A stretch of 11,950 bases of DNA, taken from Chrysiogenia bacterium. Lineage in GTDB: Bacteria; JAGRBM01. Position 1 is the first letter of the stretch. Every line of letters starts with the position of its first letter. The notes under the pieces are model-generated. The model did not search any database, was not told the origin of the DNA, and worked only from the letters and a program-made list of their open reading frames with translations. Location: the NCBI GenBank assembly GCA_020434085.1, contig JAGRBM010000245.1, positions 1 to 11,950 on the forward strand, written 5' to 3'. The position numbers were made by a program, and so were the translations under genes. Of the stretch, positions 1 to 7,390 are shown piece after piece.

Positions 1-865
1 CATGGGCTTCGACATGGTGGCAATCTCCTTCGTGCGCAGCGCCGCCGATCTCCACCGCGCGCGCGAGCTCCTCGGCGGCGTGAAGCTGCCCGTCATGGCA
101 AAGATCGAGCGCCCCGAAGCGCTCACCCACATCGACGAAATTCTCGAGGCCAGCGACGGCATCATGCTCGCCCGCGGGGACCTGGGCGTGGAGCTCCCGC
201 TCGAGCGCGTGCCCGTGGTGCAGAAAGACGTCCTGCGCCGCGCCGCCCGCGCGGGCAAGTGGACCATCGTCGCAACGCAGATGCTGGGTTCCATGGTGAG
301 CTCGCCCCGGCCCACCCGCGCCGAGGCCTCCGACGTGGCCAACGCCATTGTCGACGGCGCCGATGCCATCATGCTCTCCGAAGAAAGCGCCACCGGCGAC
401 TACCCCGTCGAAGCGGTCGAGACCATGGCCCGCATCTCCCGCGAGGTGGAGGGTTCCGAGACCGAGCTCTTCCATCCGCCCGGCGAGACCGGCGGCTTTG
501 CAGGCGGCGCGGCCGGCGCGGCGGTTCACGCGGCCGAGCGCCTTGAGGCCCGCGCCATCGTCACGCTGGCCGGTTCGGGGCTCACCGCACTTCTCGTATC
601 GAAGCAGCGCGCGCGCCTGCCGATCATCGCGCTCAGTGAAAACCGCGCCACCTTGCGCCGCCTGAACGTCCTCTGGGGCGTGCTTCCCGTCGGGATCGAG
701 GAGAAAGCCAGCGTGGAAGCACAGATCCTCGCAGCCGACGCGCAGCTCCAGGAAGCCGGATTTGCAGAAGACGGCGACGCCATCGTCGTCGTTGCCGCCC
801 TGCCCCTTGGCAAGGGTCGCGAGACCAACACCATCCGCTTTCACCGCATCGGCGAGCCGGTCTGA
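1..865 (+). CDS. pyk: Pyruvate kinase, C-terminal part (5' end outside window)
   Basis: This is the last 287 codons of a pyruvate kinase, which converts phosphoenolpyruvate and ADP to pyruvate and ATP at the end of glycolysis in the cytoplasm. Family members are about 470-480 residues, so roughly 190 N-terminal residues lie to the left. The first visible ATG (base 2) falls inside the conserved SFVRSAADL region and is not a start. Visible motifs are KIERPEA followed by GIMLARGDLGVE, which belong to the catalytic barrel and metal/PEP site, then ATQMLGSM and PRPTRAEASDVANAIVDGADAIMLSEESA. The last of these reads LSEESA where E. coli PykF has LSGESA. The rest matches the C-terminal domain that holds allosteric sites in many pyruvate kinases, ending near TNTIRFHRIG. 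The frame is intact to the TGA. The next gene starts 216 bases downstream behind a hairpin-rich spacer and its own candidate promoter, so it is probably a separate unit. Confidence 0.96.
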   Translation, partial: MGFDMVAISFVRSAADLHRARELLGGVKLPVMAKIERPEALTHIDEILEASDGIMLARGDLGVELPLERVPVVQKDVLRRAARAGKWTIVATQMLGSMVSSPRPTRAEASDVANAIVDGADAIMLSEESATGDYPVEAVETMARISREVEGSETELFHPPGETGGFAGGAAGAAVHAAERLEARAIVTLAGSGLTALLVSKQRARLPIIALSENRATLRRLNVLWGVLPVGIEEKASVEAQILAADAQLQEAGFAEDGDAIVVVAALPLGKGRETNTIRFHRIGEPV

Positions 866-882
866 AAGCCAAGCTTCCTTAC

Positions 883-937
883 TTCCCTCTCCCGGCGGGA
901 GAGGGAAAAGCGCGGCAAATGCCGCGCCTGGGTGAGG
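883..937. repeat. Composite palindromic intergenic repeat (CCCTCTCCC family, short copy)
   Basis: Two hairpins lie back to back just after the pyruvate kinase stop. The first has an 11-bp stem, TTCCCTCTCCC (883-893) with GGGAGAGGGAA (897-907), and a 3-base loop. The second pairs CGCGGCA (911-917) with TGCCGCG (920-926). It is followed by GGGTGAGG (930-937). The same order of elements (CCCTCTC hairpin, internal palindrome, GGGTGAGGG) appears at 8584-8723, so this looks like a dispersed repeat rather than a gene-specific terminator. The first hairpin is followed by only four A residues and no T-run, so it is not a canonical + strand terminator. It could still stop or stabilise the pyk transcript. 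Confidence 0.75.
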
Positions 938-992
938 CAGACATGTCCCGATCAGCGGGCCTGCCACGAACCCGGAGCGCCGGACAGCCTGT

Positions 993-1021
993 TTGACAGA
1001 GCACCGCCCAGCGAATACGAA
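993..1021 (+). promoter_or_regulatory. Candidate sigma70-type promoter for the SRPBCC lipoprotein
   Basis: A perfect -35 hexamer TTGACA (993-998) is followed after 17 bases by TACGAA (1016-1021), which matches 3 of 6 of the TATAAT consensus. It lies about 60 bases before the ATG at 1082 and behind the repeat that closes pyk. Such a -35 by chance is uncommon in GC-rich DNA, but the -10 is weak. Confidence 0.4.
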
Positions 1022-1081
1022 GGAAGCACATTCTTACCGGAAAGCACCTGTATGGGGCGGCGATGCCGCGGGGAGGCGTTG

Positions 1082-1813
1082 ATGCGACGGAATCTCTTTC
1101 AATTCTCAATTGTGATGTTTGCGCTGCTGATTGTGAGCGCGTGTGGCGGCAAGCCAGAGCGCGGGAGCCCCGAGTGGGACCAGGCGCTCGAGGACCGCGA
1201 GATCCTCGTGGAAAGCACCGATGTCGAGGGCAGCGACCTGCAGGTCGTCACCGCCATCGGCGTCATGGACGTTCCGCCCGATGTCGCCTGGCAGGTCTTC
1301 GCAGATGTCAGCGACTTCAAGACCTTCCTCTGGCGCATGGAAGATTCGATCGAATACCCCCACGAAGGCGATGAGCGCATCATCGAATTCATCGTCAACG
1401 CCCCGGCGCTGGCCATGGGCGCGGGTTTCAACCGCATCCAGATCAAGGCCTCGCTGGTGAGCACCGAATACGACAGCGGCGTTCGCATCGGCGAGTTCAC
1501 CATGCTCGAGGGAAATGTGGCGCGCGCCTACGGGTCCTGGCGCATCGAGCCCTGGAAGGGTGACAAGCGCTCCAAGGTCAGCTTCAGTATGTTCATCGAC
1601 TTCGGCGACATCTACCTGCCCGACTCCATCGTGGACTACATGTCGCAGGTCTATCTCAAGGACTTCCTCATCGCCTGGGGCGAGAACCTGCGCGAGCACG
1701 TGGAGAACCCCGAATACCGCATCGTCTACGAGCAGCAGGCCGCCAAGGCCGCCGGCAAGGACCCCTCGAAGGTCGGCCCCAACCTCGAAGGCGTCGACGA
1801 CTTCCTGCAGTAG
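1082..1813 (+). CDS. Putative lipoprotein with a START/SRPBCC-type lipid-binding fold
   Basis: The protein has 243 residues when started at the ATG at 1082. That ATG has GGGGAGG seven to eight bases upstream and directly begins a lipoprotein signal peptide: MRRN, a hydrophobic stretch (8-19), then VSAC with the lipidated Cys at 21. An upstream ATG in the same frame at 932 would bury this signal inside the protein and start in repeat DNA, so I reject it. After a short linker, residues about 45-210 resemble the START/SRPBCC helix-grip family: the run GVMDVPPDVAWQVFADVSDF (60-79) is typical of the first strand and helix of polyketide cyclase/START-like proteins, and the end of the region (183-208) looks like the long C-terminal helix. 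SRPBCC domains hold hydrophobic ligands, so a membrane-anchored periplasmic lipid- or sterol-binding role is possible. The ligand cannot be told from sequence. It probably forms its own transcription unit. The fold is an inference from motif shape. Confidence 0.85.
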   Translation: MRRNLFQFSIVMFALLIVSACGGKPERGSPEWDQALEDREILVESTDVEGSDLQVVTAIGVMDVPPDVAWQVFADVSDFKTFLWRMEDSIEYPHEGDERIIEFIVNAPALAMGAGFNRIQIKASLVSTEYDSGVRIGEFTMLEGNVARAYGSWRIEPWKGDKRSKVSFSMFIDFGDIYLPDSIVDYMSQVYLKDFLIAWGENLREHVENPEYRIVYEQQAAKAAGKDPSKVGPNLEGVDDFLQ

Positions 1814-1843
1814 GAAGTTCCCACGCCGCTCCCGCCTCAACGA

Positions 1844-1944
1844 CCCGTTCGATCCTTCGACAAGCTCAGGACGAACGGGAATGGGAGCCATTCACCTTGG
1901 GTGGGAACCACTCCGTTCGTCCTGAGCTTGTCGAAGGACGAATC
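1844..1944. repeat. Inverted pair of TTCGTCCTGAG...TCGAAGGA intergenic repeats (short form)
   Basis: Bases 1853-1878 and 1913-1938 are perfect 26-bp inverted copies, separated by 34 bases. Read in the consensus direction each contains TTCGTCCTGAGCTTGTCGAA. Each copy is also a hairpin on its own: TTCGTCCT pairs with AGGACGAA in the right copy, and CCCGTTCG (1844-1851) pairs with CGAACGGG (1872-1879) around the left copy. Transcripts could fold as two small hairpins or one long one. No T-run follows. From memory, very similar palindromes are scattered between genes in many Proteobacteria. Related but longer copies lie at 7445-7562 and 11300-11417. The pair lies between the SRPBCC gene and the VOC gene. 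Confidence 0.85.
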
Positions 1945-1979
1945 GAGGGCTGCCGGTGCTTCAGGTTGGAGATGACCCA

Positions 1980-2408
1980 ATGAAACAATACGTCAGCGTC
2001 ATCACGCTGGGCGTCGAGGACATGCCCCGCGCACGCAGGTTCTATTGCGAGGGACTGGGCTGGAAGGCCTCGTCCCAGAGCAACGAACACGTGACCTTCT
2101 TTCAAGTGGGCGGCAACGTGCTGGGCCTGTTCGGCCGCGCCGCCCTGGCCGAGGATGCGGGCCTCCCGCCCGCGCCAAAGGGCGCTCCCTCGACCGCCCT
2201 GGCCCACAATGTGGGCAGCCGCGAGGAAGTCGACGCCCTCATCGAGACCGCCCGCACCGCCGGCGCGCGCATCACCAAGGAACCCGCCGAAACCTTCTGG
2301 GGCGGCTATTCGGGCTACTTCGCCGATCCCGACGGCCATCTGTGGGAAGTCGCCCACAACCCCTTCTGGGAGCTGGGCGGGGATGGAAGCATGAAGTTGC
2401 CGGAGTGA
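1980..2408 (+). CDS. VOC-superfamily (glyoxalase/bleomycin resistance fold) protein
   Basis: A 142-residue single-domain protein. The ATG at 1980 is preferred over an in-frame ATG at 1956 because GGAG (1968-1971) is eight bases ahead of it and because the protein then opens directly with the first fold strand, MKQYVSVITLGVEDMPRARR FYCEGLGW. Two beta-alpha-beta-beta-beta modules are visible. Module one covers about residues 3-55 and module two about 72-126, ending in the hallmark SGYFADPDGHLWEVAHNP. The family includes metal-dependent glyoxalases, dioxygenases and resistance proteins. The usual N-terminal metal-binding His is absent at the VITLGV strand, while the Glu of HLWEVAHNP is present. 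A role in binding or detoxifying a small electrophile is possible but unproven. It has no partner gene: the spacer before it holds an inverted repeat pair and the gene after it is convergent. The specific reaction is unknown. Confidence 0.88.
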   Translation: MKQYVSVITLGVEDMPRARRFYCEGLGWKASSQSNEHVTFFQVGGNVLGLFGRAALAEDAGLPPAPKGAPSTALAHNVGSREEVDALIETARTAGARITKEPAETFWGGYSGYFADPDGHLWEVAHNPFWELGGDGSMKLPE

Positions 2409-2424
2409 GACTCGCCCGCTCGCG

Positions 2425-2540
2425 CCCGTCATCCCGAGCGCAGCCGAGGGATCTCGCAAGTGCAAGCAGGCTTCTACCCTTGGGAAGTGCAACGCCGATA
2501 CGTATCTCCGAGATCCCTCCACTTCGGTCGGGATGACGGG
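2425..2540. repeat. Inverted pair of GTCATCCCGA...GAGGGATCTCG intergenic repeats
   Basis: The left arm (2425-2456) and right arm (2509-2540) are 32 bases each and match in inverted orientation at 28 of 32 positions. The ends are perfect: CCCGTCATCCCGA (13 bases) and GAGGGATCTCG (11 bases). All four differences lie in the central eight bases, GCGCAGCC in one copy and CCGAAGTG in the other. The 52-base spacer between the arms has no reading frame of interest. The same conserved-ends, variable-centre pattern is seen in the other repeat families here. The pair lies directly before the terminator that separates the convergent VOC and aconitase genes. Confidence 0.85.
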
Positions 2541-2544
2541 GCAG

Positions 2545-2574
2545 AAAAAAGGCCGCCCTTCGGGCGGCCTTTTT
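2545..2574. terminator. Bidirectional rho-independent terminator between VOC gene and aconitase
   Basis: GGCCGCCC (2551-2558) pairs perfectly with GGGCGGCC (2562-2569) around a TTC loop. An A-run (2545-2550) is on one side and a T-run (2570-2574) on the other. The A and T runs give a U-tract in both directions, so it can end the VOC transcript from the left and the aconitase transcript from the right. The stem starts only 20 bases past the aconitase stop. Confidence 0.92.
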
Positions 2575-2594
2575 CACTGCGAAATCTGAGGTTC

Positions 2595-4868
2595 TTACAG
2601 ACCCGCTTCGTTGCGGAGCTGGTTCAGCGCCGAGCCGGCCTTGAACCAGGCGATCTGCTCGTCGTTCAGGGTGTGGTTGAGCTTGATCTTGATCTGCTCG
2701 CCGCCTTCCTTGTGGATGATGGCGTCGACCTGCTTGCCCGGTGCCAGGCCCGCAAGGCCCACGATGGAGATGCGGTCCCTGGCGTCGATCTTGTCGTAAT
2801 CCACCGGGTCGGCGAAGGTCAGCGGCAGAATGCCCTGCTTCTTGAGGTTGCTCTGGTGGATGCGCGCAAAGGAGCGCACGATCACGGCGGCGCCGCCAAG
2901 GTGACGCGGCTCCATGGCGGCGTGCTCGCGGCTGGAGCCCTCGCCGTAGTTCTCGTCACCCACTGCCACCCAGCGCATCCCGCGGTCACGATAATCGCGG
3001 GCGACCTTGTTGATCTCGGCTTCCTCGCCTGTCTCGACGTTGATGCCGAACCCGAGCTTCTCGCTGAATGCGTTCTTGGCGCCCAGGAACATGTTGTTGG
3101 AGATGTTGTCGAGGTGGCCGCGGTATTTGAGCCACGTGCCCGCCGGCGAGATGTGGTCGGTGGTGCACTTGCCCTGCGCCTTGAGGAGGACGGGAAGCTT
3201 CTCGTAGTCCTTGCCGTCCCAGGCCGGGAACTGGGTGAGAATCTGCAGGCGGTCGCTCTCGGGGCTCACCTTCACCTCGACGTTCGATGCATCCGAGGCA
3301 GGGGCCTGGTAGCCGTCCTTGGGCGCAACGAAACCGTTGGCCGGGAGATCCGGCGCGGCGGCCGGGGCCTTGAACTTGAAGCTCTTGCCGCCAACCGGAA
3401 TCTCGTCGGTGAGCGGGTTGAAGCTGAGCTTGCGACCCATGGCGAGCGCAAAGACGATCTCGGGGCTCGTGATGAAGGACTCGGTGGCCGGGTTGCCGTC
3501 GTTTCGCGCGGGGAAGTTGCGGTTGAAGGAGGAAACGATGGAGTTCTTGGTTCCCTTCGCCACGTCGTCGCGCTGCCACTGACCGATACACGGGCCGCAG
3601 GCGTTGGCCAGCACGGTGGCGCCGACCTTCTCAAGCACTTCCATCTGCCCGTCGCGCTTGATGGTCTCGAAGATGTTGTCCGAACCCGGCGTGATCAGGA
3701 ACGGGATCTCGGCCTTCAGGCCGGCACCCAGCGCCTGCTGCGCGAGGTCCACCACGCGCGAGATGTCTTCGTAGGAAGAATTCGTACAACTGCCGATCAG
3801 GGCGGCGGTCACGTTCTCGGCAAAGCCCTCTTTCTTGGCCTCGGCGGCCAGTTCCGAAATGCCGCGGGTGCGGTCGGGGCTGTGGGGGCCGGTGATCTGG
3901 GGCTCGAGCGTGGAGAGATCGATCTCGACCACCTGGTCGAAGTATTTCTCGGGATCGGCTTCGACCTCGGCGTCGGCTTCAAGCAGATCCTTGTATTCCT
4001 TGGCCAGGTCGGCGACGCCCGCGCGGTCGGTGGCGCGAAGGTACCGGTCCATGGCGTCGTCGAAGGGGAAGATCGAGCAGGTCGCGCCCAGCTCGGCGCC
4101 CATGTTCGTAATCGTCGCCTTGCCGGTGCAACTGATGTTGCGCGCGCCCTCGCCGAAGTATTCGACGATGGCGTTGGTGCCGCCCTTCACGGTGAGGATG
4201 CCGCACAGACGCACGATAACGTCCTTGGGCGAGGTCCAACCGCCCATTTTCCCGGTGAGCTTCACGCCGATTCGTTTGGGATAGAGCACTTCCCAGGGGA
4301 AGCCCGCCATCACGTCCACGGCGTCGGCGCCGCCCACGCCGCAGGCCACCATTCCAAGACCGCCCGCATTGGGCGTGTGGGAGTCGGTACCGATCATCAT
4401 GCCGCCGGGAAAGGCGTAGTTCTCGAGCACGACCTGGTGGATGATGCCGGCGCCGGGCTTCCAGAAGCCCATGCCGTATTTCTTGGCCGCCGAGCTGAGG
4501 AAGTCATAGACCTCCTTGTTCTCGTCCATGGCCACGTTCATGTCGTCGCCCGCACCGCTGTGCGCGCGAATCAGGTGGTCGCAGTGAACGGTGCTGGGCA
4601 CCGCGGTCTCGGTCTTGCCCGAGAGCATGAACTGCAAGATCGCCATCTGGGCCGTCGCATCCTGCATGGCCACCCGGTCGGGGCGCAGCAGCAGGTAGCT
4701 CTTGCCGGGCTCGAGCTCGGCGCTCTTGGGGTCGTCGAGATGCCCCAGCAGGACCTTCTCGGCCAGGCTCAGCGGGCGCCCCAGGCGCTCGCGGACGGTT
4801 GCCAGCTTGGCCCGCATGGACTCATAGGCGTTCTTGACTAGTTCAGGGGTGGTTTCGATTTTGGGCAT
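2595..4868 (-). CDS. acn: Aconitate hydratase (mitochondrial-type aconitase)
   Basis: A complete 757-residue aconitase that interconverts citrate and isocitrate through cis-aconitate in the TCA cycle, using a [4Fe-4S] cluster in the cytoplasm. The length and order match the mitochondrial-type branch rather than AcnA (about 890) or AcnB (about 865). Visible landmarks are HCDH (95-98), the active-site DSH (162-164), the three cluster cysteines at C361 (GSCTNSSYED) and C424 and C427 (ACGPCIGQW), NRNFPARNDG (449-458), then the linker and the swivel domain with TTDHISPAG (569-577) and GDENYGEGSSREHAA (637-651), which carries the catalytic serine. All key residues are present. The ATG at 4868 has GAGGA (4875-4879) six bases ahead. 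It stands alone, ends in a strong terminator, and is divergent from the FetAB operon. Aconitase clusters are sensitive to iron supply and oxidants, which fits the divergent exporter, but no shared operator is evident. A long open frame exists on the opposite strand only because TTA, CTA and TCA codons are avoided. Confidence 0.97.
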   Translation of the reverse strand: MPKIETTPELVKNAYESMRAKLATVRERLGRPLSLAEKVLLGHLDDPKSAELEPGKSYLLLRPDRVAMQDATAQMAILQFMLSGKTETAVPSTVHCDHLIRAHSGAGDDMNVAMDENKEVYDFLSSAAKKYGMGFWKPGAGIIHQVVLENYAFPGGMMIGTDSHTPNAGGLGMVACGVGGADAVDVMAGFPWEVLYPKRIGVKLTGKMGGWTSPKDVIVRLCGILTVKGGTNAIVEYFGEGARNISCTGKATITNMGAELGATCSIFPFDDAMDRYLRATDRAGVADLAKEYKDLLEADAEVEADPEKYFDQVVEIDLSTLEPQITGPHSPDRTRGISELAAEAKKEGFAENVTAALIGSCTNSSYEDISRVVDLAQQALGAGLKAEIPFLITPGSDNIFETIKRDGQMEVLEKVGATVLANACGPCIGQWQRDDVAKGTKNSIVSSFNRNFPARNDGNPATESFITSPEIVFALAMGRKLSFNPLTDEIPVGGKSFKFKAPAAAPDLPANGFVAPKDGYQAPASDASNVEVKVSPESDRLQILTQFPAWDGKDYEKLPVLLKAQGKCTTDHISPAGTWLKYRGHLDNISNNMFLGAKNAFSEKLGFGINVETGEEAEINKVARDYRDRGMRWVAVGDENYGEGSSREHAAMEPRHLGGAAVIVRSFARIHQSNLKKQGILPLTFADPVDYDKIDARDRISIVGLAGLAPGKQVDAIIHKEGGEQIKIKLNHTLNDEQIAWFKAGSALNQLRNEAGL

Positions 4869-5042
4869 TTGGAATCCTCGGTCTTTGCGATTTTGACAGC
4901 GCGCCCCCTACTTAGCCGAAAACCGGCCCACTGGCGAGTCGCCTGCGCGCCTTCCACCGCGCGGTGGCGGCGCCTTCCCCTGCGGGCTAAGATCGGCGCC
5001 TCAAGCAGCCCTGCGCGCCTCATCCGCCGGGAAGGAAACTGG

Positions 5043-5906
5043 ATGCGCCTGTCCCCAAGAACCCTGCAACTGGCAGGCAATCTCTGCCTCGCAGGCGCCG
5101 CGGCGCTGCTCGCCCTCGCAGCGGGGAGCTACGCGCTGCTGCCGCCGCTCGTGCTGCGCATCCCCTACGAGCTCTCGGGCCGTGTCTCGGAACTCGTCAT
5201 CCCGGCGGTGCAGCTCATCGCCGCCCTGCTGGTCCTCGGTGCGGGCGCCCTGGCCCTGGCCGGTATGGTCCTGCGGGCCGATCCGCTCTCGTGGGTGCAG
5301 CTCAGGATCGGAACGGAGTCCACCATGGATTTCGCGCTCAGCGAGAAAGTCCCCGTGCGCGCGCACCTCGATACGGTGCTCAGCGTCCCCTTCAAGAACG
5401 AAATTCCCGTCGCCGTGCCCGTCAAGCAGCGCATGAATGCAAAAGTCGCCGAGAAGCTCACCGTGCCCATCGACATCGAGCTGACCGTCCCCATCGACGA
5501 GGAAGTCCACGTCACCATGGAAGTGCCCGTGCGCACGGTGGTGAAGATGAACAACACGGTAAAGCTCGGCGTGGGCGCCGCCGCCGTGCCCATCCCCATT
5601 CAGGCGAGCATCCCCATCGATGTCTCGATTCCGCTGGATTCGAAGATCCGCGTGAAGATCGACGATTTCACCGTGAAGGTGCACAAGGAGATCGAGGTTG
5701 AGCTGCGCGATTCGATTCCCGTGGAGATCGACGACATCGTGAGCGCCAACGTGCCCATCGATCACACGCTCAGCGTCCCCGTGCAGGCCGAGATCGACAC
5801 GCTCGTTTCCTTCGACGAGCGCGCGCCGGTCAGCGTCTCCGGCGACGTGGTGATCGACATCTCGCGCCTGGGTCTCGAACTCAAAAGCACAAAGGAAGAG
5901 AAGTAG
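5043..5906 (+). CDS. Membrane protein with Val/Ile-Pro repeat tail, first gene of FetAB-like operon
   Basis: I do not recognise a named family. It has 287 residues from the ATG at 5043, which is preceded by AAGGAA and directly starts a short basic N-terminus. An open frame extends upstream to 4869 but overlaps the aconitase leader and has no hydrophobic character. Two strong membrane segments (about 10-38 and 49-77) form a hairpin. From about residue 98 to 265 the protein is a low-complexity array of alternating hydrophobic and charged residues, with Val-Pro or Ile-Pro recurring at about 103, 115, 121, 125, 141, 149, 161, 182, 184, 190, 196, 225, 237 and 245 and short units such as TVPIDIELTVPIDEEV. 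This suggests many short beta strands broken by proline, possibly an elongated rod or amphipathic sheet. The last residues are charged (KSTKEEK). Basic residues at both hairpin ends favour a cytoplasmic tail, but topology is uncertain. The stop is 6 bases before the ATPase start, whose ribosome-binding site lies inside this gene, so the product probably works with the transporter. Confidence 0.85.
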   Translation: MRLSPRTLQLAGNLCLAGAAALLALAAGSYALLPPLVLRIPYELSGRVSELVIPAVQLIAALLVLGAGALALAGMVLRADPLSWVQLRIGTESTMDFALSEKVPVRAHLDTVLSVPFKNEIPVAVPVKQRMNAKVAEKLTVPIDIELTVPIDEEVHVTMEVPVRTVVKMNNTVKLGVGAAAVPIPIQASIPIDVSIPLDSKIRVKIDDFTVKVHKEIEVELRDSIPVEIDDIVSANVPIDHTLSVPVQAEIDTLVSFDERAPVSVSGDVVIDISRLGLELKSTKEEK

Positions 5907-5912
5907 CCGCCC

Positions 5913-6590
5913 ATGGACGCGCTCTTTTCGGTCGAGCAACTCGAGTGCGAGGTGGGCAGCCGCGTGCGGCTGGCCGCGCCGCTGCAGGTTCGCGCGGGCG
6001 AGATTCTGGGAATCGTCGGCCCCTCGGGCTCGGGCAAGTCGATCTTCCTGCGCGCGCTGGCGCTCCTGGATCCCGCGCGCATCGAGGGCATGCGCCTTGG
6101 CGAGGACACGCCCGAAAAACTGGGGCCCGCCCACTGGCGCGCCCACGTGGGCTACCTGCCCCCTGCCCCGGCGCTCTGGGGAAATCCCGTGCGCGAGGAC
6201 TTTGCGCGCGTGCTCGCCCTGAAGGCCCATGCCGAGCGGGACATTCAGATCGAAGCCGCAGAAGAGCTGCTCGGCAAGCTGCAACTTCCCGGCATCCTGG
6301 ATTCCGACAGCGCGCGGCTCTCCTCGGGAGAAAAACAACGCGTCGCCCTGGCGCGCATGCTCTGGCGCGCGCCTTCTCTGTTGCTGCTCGACGAGCCCAC
6401 CGGCGCCCTCGACCCCGCACTTCGAAAGAGCGCCCGTGAGCTGATCACTTCCTGGGTGCGCGAGAGCGACACGCCGCGCGCGGCGCTCTGGATCACCCAC
6501 GACCACACCGAGGCCCGCGAGAGCTGCAGCCGCTTTTTGAGAGTAGCGGACGCCCTCGTGAGCGAAGTGGGCCCGGAGGATCTCGCATGA
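5913..6590 (+). CDS. ABC transporter ATPase, FetA/YbbL-like
   Basis: A 225-residue ABC ATPase with Walker A GPSGSGKS (about 36-43), signature LSSGEKQR (about 137-144), Walker B LLLLDEPT and the H-loop ITHDHTEA. Size and the following UPF0014 permease identify the FetA/YbbL branch. In E. coli FetAB has been linked to iron export and peroxide resistance. By alignment from memory with E. coli FetA, the Q-loop region YCAQTPTLFG corresponds to YLPPAPALWG here, so the Q-loop glutamine is replaced by proline. The signature starts LSSGE rather than LSGGE. A purine-rich ribosome-binding site (AGGAAGAG) lies at the end of the upstream gene, 6 bases separate the two genes, and the stop overlaps the permease start as ATGA, so the three genes are translationally coupled. 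The enzyme should sit on the cytoplasmic face of the inner membrane. The substrate is inferred from the family only. Confidence 0.93.
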   Translation: MDALFSVEQLECEVGSRVRLAAPLQVRAGEILGIVGPSGSGKSIFLRALALLDPARIEGMRLGEDTPEKLGPAHWRAHVGYLPPAPALWGNPVREDFARVLALKAHAERDIQIEAAEELLGKLQLPGILDSDSARLSSGEKQRVALARMLWRAPSLLLLDEPTGALDPALRKSARELITSWVRESDTPRAALWITHDHTEARESCSRFLRVADALVSEVGPEDLA

Positions 6591-7381
6591 ACGCCGCGCA
6601 CACCCAGGAGATTTCCCTCTGGCAGCTCTCCATTGCGCTGACGCTGGTGCTCGTTCCCGCGCTCTGCTCGGCGCTCCTCCACCTGGGGCTCGGAAAGAAG
6701 ATTCTTGTCGGCGCCGTCCGGCTCTCGGCGCAGCTCTTTGCCGTGGGCTTTGTGCTCACCTGGATCTTTGCCATTGAGCACCCGGGCGCCGTGGCGCTCA
6801 TGGTGACCTGGATGGTCGCCGCCGCCGGGGTCACCGCCGTGGGAAGATCCGAGACCCGCTACCGCGGCATCTACCTCGACGCCCTGCTGGCGGTGGCGGT
6901 TTCGTCACTGACCATCGTGACAATCGGCACCGCGGCCGTGGTACAGAACACGCCGTGGTGGGCGCCGCGCTACCTCATACCGATTCTGGGAATGATTCTG
7001 GGAAACTCGATGACGGGAATTTCGCTGGGGCTTGGCACCTGGCTCGAAAACGTGCGTGAGCGCAAGGACCGCATCGAGTCGATGCTCGCGCTGGGCGCCA
7101 CGCGCTGGGAGGCCTCGCGCGAGGGGATCACCGAGGCGCTGCGCCGCGCGCTCACGCCGACTCTGAATATTATGGCCGCCGCCGGCATCGTCTCCCTGCC
7201 GGGGATGATGACCGGCCAGATCCTGGCCGGAAACGCGCCGGGCCTTGCCGTGCGCTACCAGATCGCGATCATCTTCTTCATCGCTGCCGCCACGGCCATC
7301 GGCTCGCTGCTGGCCGTGCTGCTGGCCTACCGCCGGCTCTTCGACCACTGGCACCGGCTGAGGCTGGATCGTCTGAAGTAG
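6587..7381 (+). CDS. ABC transporter permease, FetB/YbbM-like (UPF0014)
   Basis: A 264-residue polytopic inner-membrane protein that starts at the ATGA overlap with the ATPase. Hydrophobic segments occur at roughly 10-32, 38-60, 64-84, 95-117, 127-147, 190-215 and 220-245. The UPF0014 core is clear: PILGMILGNSMTGISLGL, then the amphipathic coupling region ERKDRIESMLALGATRWEA and EALRRALTPTLN, and then IVSLPGMMTGQILAG and AVRYQIAI. These match the FetB/YbbM family closely. In E. coli FetB pairs with FetA and the pair has been connected with iron efflux. The end of the protein is basic (HRLRLDRLK), consistent with a cytoplasmic C-terminus. It is the last gene of the operon, followed after its stop by a large nested inverted repeat and the convergent gshB. 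The transported ion is not shown by sequence alone. Confidence 0.94.
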   Translation: MNAAHTQEISLWQLSIALTLVLVPALCSALLHLGLGKKILVGAVRLSAQLFAVGFVLTWIFAIEHPGAVALMVTWMVAAAGVTAVGRSETRYRGIYLDALLAVAVSSLTIVTIGTAAVVQNTPWWAPRYLIPILGMILGNSMTGISLGLGTWLENVRERKDRIESMLALGATRWEASREGITEALRRALTPTLNIMAAAGIVSLPGMMTGQILAGNAPGLAVRYQIAIIFFIAAATAIGSLLAVLLAYRRLFDHWHRLRLDRLK

Positions 7382-7390
7382 GAAGTTTCA

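Noticed and set aside
932-1081. N-terminal extension of the SRPBCC lipoprotein
   Set aside because: The extension is repeat and promoter DNA, and it would place the lipoprotein signal peptide internally.
2460-4841. A 793-codon open frame on the + strand opposite aconitase
   Set aside because: It is aligned codon-for-codon with aconitase, so it stays open whenever the enzyme avoids TTA, CTA and TCA codons, as GC-rich genes do. The translation has no domain character.
4893-4898. Perfect TTGACA on the + strand as promoter of the exporter operon
   Set aside because: No acceptable -10 lies 15-19 bases downstream (CCGAAA at 17). TAAGAT at 4988-4993 lacks a good -35. I cannot place the promoter.
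5001-6506. A 501-codon open frame on the - strand opposite the repeat membrane protein and the ATPase
   Set aside because: It is the complement of two well-supported genes. Its His/Asp/Gly-rich product mirrors the Val/Ile-Pro repeats on the other strand.
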